64,000 bases of DNA from Bolinopsis microptera (taxonomy: Eukaryota; Ctenophora; Tentaculata; Lobata; Bolinopsidae), in contig NC_087082.1 in NCBI RefSeq assembly GCF_026151205.1, positions 7,571,908 through 7,635,907 of the forward strand, read 5' to 3'. The notes under the pieces were generated by a model, which was not told the DNA's origin, ran no database searches, and was given only the letters and a program-made list of their open reading frames with translations. A program made the translations under genes and the position numbers. This document shows positions 1-14,100 of the stretch, piece by piece (position 1 is the stretch's first letter; every line of letters begins with the position of its first letter).

Positions 1-529
1 GAAAAGTGAATTAAGGCTCTGACCTAAGTTATGTACGTGAAAATTATATTTTATAGCTGATGTAGGGACATTAGTATCATAACTCATTAGCTGAGGCATG
101 CTTGGTAACCATAGTAACCATAGTAACCATAATAACTTGTAGCCTTAATAACTTAGTCTTCCGAAAACACGCATTTGTGATTATGTCCTTAAGTGAATGG
201 TTTGACCTGTTGTTTACGCTGATGTATTAATAAGTGAATATATTTGTTAACTTATCTTTGAATTCGAAAACAATTAAATTTCAAGTGAATAGGAAATGTA
301 ACCAGAGATAGTTGGTCCACAGTTGTATGTTCAAATTTATTAAATTGTTGTCAGAATTAAAATACCAGAATATAGCTTGCCCTCGCTTTGTCCACAGTTC
401 TTATACACAGTTTGTTATAGCTCTTTACACGAGTATCCTGACCAGGAATGGTCTGAGGTTTTGCAAATATAATTAAAAAATTGGATAGTAAAAAGTATCT
501 TATCAGGTTTGAGAATAAACCGGCTTCAG

Positions 530-4013
<3,484 letters not shown>

Positions 4014-5080
4014 AACACTGACTGTAACCATGGTTACGGTATCTATTTAATTGGGGATGTTGTTATTTTAAATAGAGTTTTAATTTGCATTTAATAGCCT
4101 TGGATATTCAATAGACTGTAGATGTTTAAATTCCATTTTTAGGTGACTTTGTTTACGGAATAGTGTTGATTTGCGTATGAATTAAGATTACTCATAAATT
4201 AAACTTATTTAAATAATTTGCATGTAAAGAGTCACATGATTTAATTAGATTTGTTAAACGAATTTATTCAATCAAAAAATGTAATTTATGTAGAAAGTAG
4301 CTTTTATGTTCACCATTCGTCATTTTATTGTCATGATGCTAAATATTGCTAGTTTATTTCCTGTTTAAATTTAATGTAATTATATGTTATTTTTGACAAT
4401 TTCAGTAATTCTTTCATCGTCACTGAGAGTGAGAACAAGAAAATATTCGTTGTTTTTTAGTCAAAAGTTGAAAACTAATTGAAATTTCATAAAATGAATA
4501 TATAGAATCCTGTTCCTTCTTGCCGTAGAGTCGACTTCTGCCACAATTGGAATGCGTTTTCACGGTTAAAACTTGTGAAAAACGTTTTTGAACAAAAATC
4601 GTTCAAAAGTGCTTGTTTTTGGATTTTAAAAGTTTATCTGTACACGATTGAACAGAGAATGAGTGGATCATACTAAATAAAATTGTATAATGTAATAAAG
4701 TTGACTAACTAAATATATGAAATATATTCATTATAATATGTAATAAGTTAGTGTAAGAGTAACAGCTTGCAGGTTATTTCTTAAAAGCTGCCTAAAACGA
4801 TGAAAAGTACCACAGGATGGTAGATAGTACATACTGTGTACTGACTCGTACATGCTGCATGCTGGTTAGTTCATCATAATGTGTCCCTCCTCAGTCCTCA
4901 TATTCCGCACATTTGTTTCATCTGCACCGGGAACATCAAACAGTGCTCCATGAAACTGTCCGAGAAATATTGACAATGTTCCGACACTTTATTCCTCACA
5001 TTTTCTACAATTAATGTACACGGGGCTTTGTCTATAAAATCTGACTTAGTGTAGAGTCAATGTTGCAGTTATCCGATCTA
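4014..5080. other. Convergent intergenic/3' UTR region
   Basis: AT-rich stretch between the GFAT stop and the stop of the minus-strand gene. It contains several AATAAA-like signals (for example near 4009 and 4676) fitting GFAT 3' ends. I see no coding exon or RNA gene here. Confidence 0.6.
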
Positions 5081-5111
<31 letters not shown>

Positions 5112-5116
5112 CACTG
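5081..5116. repeat. Hexamer (CTTTCA)n in the 3' UTR of the minus-strand gene
   Basis: Six or so perfect copies lie immediately downstream of the TGA stop (5119-5117) on the minus strand, where they read (GTGAAA)n. Read in another frame they give an acidic Ser-Glu run, but the splice-consistent frame stops before it. Confidence 0.85.
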
Positions 5117-8100
5117 TCACACCTCGGACATCTGAAGTGAGGTGGAAACTCGAACCTTCTTTTTCTGTTTACTCTTCTCTTTTGCTGGTTGTGGAATCTG
5201 GGGCATTGGTTGTAAAAAAGCACTGTGAATGACAATAAAGCGGTAAAATGTATGATTGATACAGAATGGTACGTAACTTACAAAGCATCAAATTAGTATT
5301 GGAGTTGGAGACATTAATATTGTCGGCCGAATAGTTTAATAGTAGTAGTTATACTTCTTAATAATTGGTAACCTTTCTAGTTTTCAAGGTGTGCTAATAG
5401 TAATATCTACCTCGTAGGAGAGTTCCTTAAGAAGATTGTTGAAGATATCTAGTGGTAGCCAGGAGGCCCAGCACAGGACTCTAGCGAATAATCTACTTGT
5501 TTCCGCGCAGTCCGGATCTACAGGCTGAACTGCCACGTTATTCAGATCATTACACGACCTAAAAGTAAAGTGTAAATGTCACGTGAAGCCCATATAAGGA
5601 GTTGAAGTCAGAATATCCGCTCTAATATCAGCCTAGTAGTACTTGTTCATCCAGCAAAAGTAGACACGATAAATTTGAATATAATCCAGCTATGCTGGGT
5701 AAGTCGGTAAGAGTTCTTAATGAAAATCTAATGTACAACTTACCGCACACTATAGCCACAGTTGGTAAGCATGGTTATTTCGTACGTCCTGCAGACAAAC
5801 TTAGGACGAGGAAATGTTACTTTTCCCGACACTCCAGAGATCATTTTTAGCTGCGGGGTATTAAGGTTGTCTCAGTTCAGTATTTGGTGTTAGAATTTGA
5901 AATTAACAGCTCTTTTGGATAATGGTTTTTATTATATCATTTTATGATCTTATAAGATTTGATGAAGCATATTATTGTCAATATTCATATTGCATATATT
6001 AAAGTTAAATAAATGTACTTTGACTATTCTATGTCGCAAGATAATGAAAAGTGTTCGTCACAACTAAACTTACCAGTCTCATGGCACGTGTTACTTACCA
6101 GTCTCATGGCACGTGTTACTTACCAGTCTCGTAGCACGTGTTACTTACAAGTCTCGTAGCACGTGTTACTTACAAGTCTCATGGCACGTGTTACTTACCA
6201 GTCTCATGGCACGTGTTACTTACCAGTCTCATAGCACGTGTTACTTACAAGTCTCATGGCACGTGTTACTTACCAGTCTCATGGCACGTGTTACTTACCA
6301 GTCTCATAGCACGTGTTACTTACCAGTCTCATAGCACGTGTTACTTACCAGTCTCATAGCACGTGTTACTTACCAGTCTCATAGCACGTGTTATTTACCA
6401 GTCTCATAGCACGTGTTACTTACCAGTCTCATAGCACGTGTTACTTACCAGTCTCATAGCACGTGTTACTTACCAGTCTCATAGCACGTGTTACTTACCA
6501 GTCTCATAGCAAGTGTTACTTACCAGTCTCATAGCACGTGTTACTTACCAGTCTCATAGCACGTGGTATGGCTGACTTGTCTCTGAGAGACGTCTTTAAC
6601 ACTGGGTAGAGACCGTGAAGACACCTCGTGATGAACGAGGAACCGATTACAGCTGAAATGAGACATAATCAGTGTTTACTGTTTAAATACACATACAACA
6701 TGTGTCAAAACGTTTTGTCGTTTTGTCAAACATGTGCAAAAATGAAAAGTGTAAAGAAGGAAAAAATTGACTTTTCTAAACTTAGGAAAACTAATCATTC
6801 ACCAAATAGTAAATATATTTTCAGAACTCACAATCAGTGTGAATGATTCTAGTTGCATCTAAACTACTGATAAGGTCGGAGCTAACTAAGTTCTCAGCAG
6901 ATTGGGATAGTTCCCAGTTCTCCAGCAGCGTCATTCTTCCCTGACTGTCGAGAACGAAGTCGCAGGTCTTGAAAGCTATCGGACAATTAGTTTGAACTGC
7001 CCCAATTCCTCTGAAAGTTATTAAAGTTATTTGCAATTCCTCTTAAAGTAATTAACGTTATTTGCAATTGTGAATTGGTTGATATCACTTTACACAATAT
7101 TATATATATATATATATATATATTAGTACTAGTTATTTGATTTTGTTACTGATCAACAATTTGTTTTTAACTGCTTTCTTACTAACTGGTTATTAACTGG
7201 TTACTAACAGGTTATTAACTGTTTACTAACTGGTTAGTAACTGGTTACTAACAGGTTATTAACTGTTTACTAACTGGTTAGTAACTGGTTACTAACTGGT
7301 TACTAACTGGTTACTAACTGGTTACTAACTGGCTACTAACTGGCTACTAACTGGTTACTTACTGGTTACTAACTGGTTACTTACTGGTTACTAACTGGTT
7401 ACTAACTGGTTACTAACTGGTTACTAACTGGTTACTAACTGGTTACTAACTGGTTACTAACTGGTTGCTAACTGGTTACTAACTGGTTACTAACTGGTTA
7501 CTAACTGGTTATTAACTGTTTATAAACTGGTTACTAACTGGTTACTAACTGTTTATTAACTGGTTACTAACTGGTTACTAAGTTATTACCTGCACACAAC
7601 GTCTCTCAGTGAGTTGAACTGTGTGTACTGCGTTACAAAAACGTCGTCTGGTATCTCAGTCATGTACGCTGTCTGAGCAAATGGAGTGTTACAGTCTAAC
7701 TCTGCAATATTGGAATTTGGAAACACACAAATTTGTAGTCTAAGATTGAGTAAAATTGAAATTGAATTCTATTAAATTTGATAAAATAAATGAAGCTAAA
7801 TAACAATTAAAACCTAGTGCCTTAGAACAGTACAAAATGTGAAGGATATACCTGCTACTACTACTACTATTATCATAGTAGTACTATGATTATAGTACAG
7901 ACAGATCCGTCTGAAAAAAATCGATCTACCGACACAAGAAGCTTCCAAAGGACTTTTGACGCGTTTTCGAGTCCTATCAGGTGCCCTTTAAGGCTGACCA
8001 ACTTTTCCAAACTTTTCCACGTGTCTTCAGGCCACTTTTTGCCACTTTTACCACTTTTTACCACCTTTCTTGTTTGTCGAATATCTTTATTTGTGAACAT

Positions 8101-11100
8101 CGTAGAATGTTGCAGATTAAATCGAGGGTGTTCATCTTACCAGGGAGAAAAACTTTTGTGAAGACAATTTTTACGTCAGACAATAAGCTAATTAGCAACA
8201 ATGTAATTTTTTTTATTGGCTCAAAATGATCGGAATAGGTTAAAACAAGATAATCACATTTGTAATAAATAAAACTTCTCTGTACCGTCAATCGTGCTAA
8301 TCTAAACCGGCCTACCTGGATACATCAGACCTCTTCTTTTCCTCAACAATCGGACCGAGTTGTGCAATAAATGTGATTTATAATTATCATAGCTCATATC
8401 GCATTTGGTAGGTGATGTAATGTAAGTTAATATCTATACCGTACACTTCTCGTTCCTCCCGCGAGAGGCCCGGTATAGAGAAGTTTTTACGAAAACGTCT
8501 ACTACTCTACTTGGCTTCATGGCTCATTGACAGGTCGGAGAAGGCAAGAAAAGACCAGAAAGACTCACAACATCCCAATTCCATATCAACATCCTTAATA
8601 ACAATCCTTCCTGATCTGTCCCGTCGTCTCTAAGAAATTTCCAAGAAATACTGACTCTAGTTTGATAGTTGGTGACGAAGTGAGAGTCTCCACTCAGTGT
8701 TTCAAAACAATTAGTTTTCGACGTTTCGGAAACACGCCTTTGTCACGTCGACAACTTATTGTTCTGAAACACTGAGTGGAGACTCTCACTTCGTCACCAA
8801 CTATCAAACTATATGATCGACCCACTCATAAGAGCGAAGTAAGATTACAAATACTGACTCTCCTGGAACTCATTAAACAAAATTGATTACTACCGTTTCT
8901 TTACTACCCCTTAATCATTGAAATCTATAAAATGATAGTACATCAGGCTATCGGTTCGATCTTGAATGTGCCTTTGGTGCAGTTTCTGTGAAAATCGATA
9001 AGACTGTACTATAATCAATTATAAAACTATAATAATCGTGTGGTTAACGTTTATCAGTTTCAGACCTTTCCACTTAGTTTAAATAGTAATTCCTGGTTAC
9101 TAAAATCTGCCGAGATTTATTGAACTCTAACTAAAAATATTGGTGATTTTAGTATTCTTGAAACGAAAAAATACGGAGTTTAAAAAAAAGCATTTTTCTT
9201 TTGATCACTTTTGGCGACAAAAATATTTCGAAATTTTTCCAAATCTCGAAAAAAATGCATGTGAAAAAGTTTCGAAGTTTTTCTAAAACCTACTTTTCTC
9301 CTTGTTTTAAGCTTTTCCGGTCATTTTGAGCCAATCAAAAAATTGTAATTTTAATTATCCAATTAACTGATTGTCTGACGTAAAAATTGTCTCTACAAAA
9401 GTTTTTTCCCTGATAAGATGAACACCCTCGATTTATCTGCAACATTCTACGATGTTCATAAATAAAGATATTCGACAAACAAGAAAGGTGGTAAACAGTG
9501 GTAAAAATGGAAAAAATTGGCCTTAAGGCACGTGGAAAAGTTAGGAAAAATTGGTCAGCCATGAAGGGCAGCTAATAGGACTCAAAAACGTCAAAAATCC
9601 TTTGGAAGCTTCTTGTGTCCGTAGATCGATTTTTTTTAGACGGATCTGTCTGTATTACTACTACTACTACTACTATACCTGAAGATCCCCTAGAAACTTT
9701 AACCGAGATGAGATGACTACAGAGTAGATCAAATGGTAAACCTGTCCCGGAACCAGCTGGTCTACGTTAAACCTGGCTGTGTGCAGCAAATCCTGAATAA
9801 AGAAACGTGTCACGTGATTATTATTTATATTGGATAGAGAAATATCAATCTGGCACTCCTTCTGCAATATCCTTAACAAATTATGTAAATTTGTGGTGCT
9901 GATTCTGTTTTAAAATAGTGTTGTGATGTTAGATTCTTTACTTACTTACTTGAGTAATAAATTTATAATGCAGTCCGTCGAAAAGCACGTACGCAAAATA
10001 ATTCTCGAGTTATAAGGCATCCCGTCGAAAATCACGTATGTCAAGTTATTCTCGAGCAACATTTCAAGGTAAAACCTGAACGAGGTAAACCCTGAACAAG
10101 GTAAACCCTGAACAAGGTAGACCCTGAACAATATAGACCCTGAACAAGGCAGACCCTGAACAAGGTAGACCCTGAACAAGGTAGACTCTGACCAATGTAG
10201 ACCCTGAACAAGGTAAACCCTGAACAAGGTAAACTTTGAACTAGGTAGACCCTGAACAAGGTAAACCCTGAACAATGTAGACCCTGAACAAGATAAACCC
10301 TGAACAAGGTAAACTTTGAACAAGGTAGACCCTGAACAAGGTAAACCCTGAACGAGGTAAACTTTGAACAAGGTAGACTCTGAACAATGTAGACCCTGAA
10401 CAAGGTAGACCCTGAACAAGGTAAACTTTGAACAAGGTAGACCCTGAACAAGGTAAACCCTGAAAAAGGTAGACCCTGAACAAGGTAAACTTTGAACAAG
10501 GTAGACCCTGAACAAGGAAAACCCTGAACAAGGTAGACCCTGAACAAGGTAGACTCTGAACAAAGTAGACCATGAATAAGGTAGACCCTGAACAAGGTAG
10601 ACCCTGAACAAGGTAAACCCTGAACAATGTAGACCCTGAACAAGGTAAAACCTGAACGAGGTAAACCCTGAACAAGGTAAACCCTGAACAAGGTAGACCC
10701 TGAACAAGGTAGACCCTGAACAAGGTAGACCCTGAACAATGTAGACCCTGAACAAGGTAGACCCTGAACAAGGTAAACCCTGAACAAGGTAGACCCTGAA
10801 CAAGGTAGACCCTGAACAATGTAGACCCTGAACAAGGTAGACCCTGAACAAGGTAGACCCTGAACAAGGTAAACTTTGAACAAAGTAGACCCTGAAAAGT
10901 GAACACTCACCCTAAGATGGTCGATGTTGATGCTTTTGACGACAACATCCCCCAAATCAACAGCAGCGTGATACACTTTGCTAGTCTTGTAGTCGTAGTG
11001 ATCTATTACTGGTATATCCTCAACAAACTTCAGGTCCGTCCACTCGTCGTGGAACCTGGTAGTAAACACTATTAGAACACGCGGGTGTGACACAGTAGTA

Positions 11101-14100
11101 AACACGCGGGTGTGACACATATCACTACTTACTTACTTATTCATCAGAGAGACTGAATAGAAGGTTGTCGAATAAAATTTCTTTTCAGTCTTTTCAGTTA
11201 TTTTATGCTATCAGTATTATGTTACTAGTTTCTGGGTTACAACCTGGTAACTGATACAATATGTAGTTATGTGATATTAAACAGAGACGTGGTCAAAAAG
11301 CAATTGTGCTGATTGACTGATAAATAGCCTGGTAGGGGATGATGTAAGTTACCTGATAAATATCCTGGTAGGGGATGAAGTAAGTTACCTGATGAATAGC
11401 CTGGTAGGGGATGATGTAAGTTACCTGATAAATAGCCTGGTAGGGGATGATGTAAGTTACCTGATAAATAGCCTGGTAGGGGATGATGTAAGTTACCTGA
11501 TGAATATCCTGGTAGGGGATGAAGTAAGTTACCTGATGAATAGCCTGGTAGGGGATGATGTAAGTTACCTGATGAATAGCCTGGTAGGGGATGATGTAAG
11601 TTACCTGATGAATAGCCTGGTAGGGGATGATGTAAGTTACCTGATAAATAGCCTGGTAGGGGATGATGTAAGTTACCTGATAAATAGCCTGGTAGGGGAT
11701 GATGTAAGTTACCTGATGAATATCCTGGTAGGGGATGAAGTAAGTTACCTGATGAATAGCCTGGTAGGGGACGATGTAAGTTACCTGATGAATAGCCTGG
11801 TAGGGGATGATGTAAGTTACCTGATGAATAGCCTGGTAGGGGATGATGTAAGTTACCTGATGAATAGCCTGGTAGGGGATGATGTAAGTTACCTGATAAA
11901 TATCCTGGTAGGGGATGATGTAAGTTACCTGATAAATAGCCTGGTAGGGGATGATGTAAGTTACCTGATGAATAGCCTGGTAGGGGATGACTTGTTGATC
12001 ACCAAAGAGTCCTGTGCGTATAATATGTGGTCCGATAAATTTCCTGAAATGTAAAATAGCTTAATACTTTAATAAAAGAAGTTGGATATTCTCTGAGATT
12101 TCTCATTTCTGCAGACTTTAACTAATTGCTGTCTAGGTTATAACCATCTTGTCCAAATAATATGATAGGTTAAGTTTTGTAACTTTATGATGTCTGAGAA
12201 GTTCTGACTGAGTCAAATCTACCGAAAAAGCTAAGATATATTAAAATACATCCAATGTTACCGCTAGTTAGTAACCAGCTACGTTACCGCCTAGCTTTGA
12301 TAGGAACTCACAAGTCACAACTCTTACTTTATATTTCCTGCTTCCTTGCACACACACAGGGGACAAGCTAGTTAACCCAACAAGTTAGGAAATGTCATTC
12401 AGCACTCTACTCTGACAGTCTGTCACCAGCAGTACTACTATCCAGTACTATCTGTATATATTGCACCAGCAGTACTACTATCCAGTACTATCTGTATATA
12501 GTGCACCAGCAGTACTACTATCCAGTACTATCTGTATATAGTGCACCAGTAGTACTACTATCCAGTACTATCTGTATATAGTGCACCAGTAGTACTACTA
12601 TCCAGTACTATCTGTATATAGTGCACCAGCAGTACTACTATCCAGTACTATCTGTATATAGTGCACCAGTAGTACTACTATCCAGTACTATCTGTATATA
12701 GTGCACCAGTAGTACTACTATCCAGTACTATCTGTATATAGTGCACCAGTAGTAGTACTATCTAGTACTATCTGTATATAGTGCACCAGCAGTACTACTA
12801 TCCAGTACTATCTGTATATAGTGCACCAGCAGTACTACTATCCAGTACTATCTGTATATTTTTTTTTATTTGAAAATTCAATTAATTATTATATATACAA
12901 ATCAAGCGTTACATTTCAGCCATGCAAAATTACAATGACATATTTTAATATTCTAATTGAAAAATGGTGCTGCAATATAAGTTGCTTAATGTTTGGCCGG
13001 ATGACAACTAACTAAAAGAGAAAAATAAACTTGATTACATAATAATTAATTCGGCTGAACCAACACATAGCAAAAGCCACATTAACGTTGGGGCCGTCAA
13101 AAAATATAGTGCACCAGTAGTACTACTATCCAGTACTATCTGTATATAGTGCACCAGTAGTAGTACTATCTAGTACTATCTGTATATAGTGCACCAGCAG
13201 TACTACTATCCAGTACTATCTGTATATAGTGCACCAGTAGTACTACTATCCAGTACTATCTGTATATAGTGCACCAGCAGTACTACTATCCAGTACTATC
13301 TGTATATAGTGCACCAGCAGTACTACTATCCAGTACTATCTGTATATAGTGCACCAGCAGTACTACTATCCAGTACTATCTGTATATAGTGCACCAGTAG
13401 TACTACTATCCAGTACTATCTGTATATAGTGCACCAGTAGTACTACTATCCAGTACTATCTGTATATAGTGCACCAGCAGTACTACTATCCAGTACTATC
13501 TGTATATAGTGCACCAGCAGTACTACTATCCAGTACTATCTGTATATAGTGCACCAGTAGTACTACTATCCAGTACTATCTGTATATAGTGCACCAGCAG
13601 TACTACTATCCAGTACTATCTGTATATAGTGCACCAGCAGTACTACTATCCAGTACTATCTGTATATAGTGCACCAGTAGTACTACTATCCAGTACTATC
13701 TGTATATAGTGCACCAGTAGTACTACTATCCAGTACTATCTGTATATAGTGCACCAGTAGTACTACTATCCAGTACTATCTGTATATAGTGCACCAGCAG
13801 TACTACTATCCAGTACTATCTGTATATAGTGCACCAGTAGTAGTACTATCCAGTACTATCTGTATATAGTGCACCAGCAGTACTACTATCCAGTACTATC
13901 TGTATATAGTGCACCAGCAGTACTACTATCCAGTACTATCTGTATATAGTGCACCAGCAGTACTACTATCCAGTACTATCTGTATATAGTGCACCAGTAG
14001 TACTACTATCCAGTACTATGTGTATATAGTGCACCAGTAGTAGTACTATCCAGTACTATCTGTATATAGTGCACCAGCAGTACTACTATCCAGTACTATC

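Noticed and set aside
5032-5235. Minus-strand frame ending in an acidic Ser-Glu repeat
   Set aside because: The splice phase from exon 12 selects another frame ending at 5117; the Ser-Glu stretch is 3' UTR microsatellite.
9946-11120. Long minus-strand frames of 220-360 codons with repeated LFRVYLVQGLPCSG
   Set aside because: They are the 16-bp array of intron 4 read in three frames. Only 10911-11055 is a real exon by phase.
11392-12054. 220-codon plus-strand frame with twelve-residue repeats NSLVGDDVSYLM
   Set aside because: Caused by a 36-bp unit on the plus strand; the real coding content is the minus-strand exon 11965-12043.
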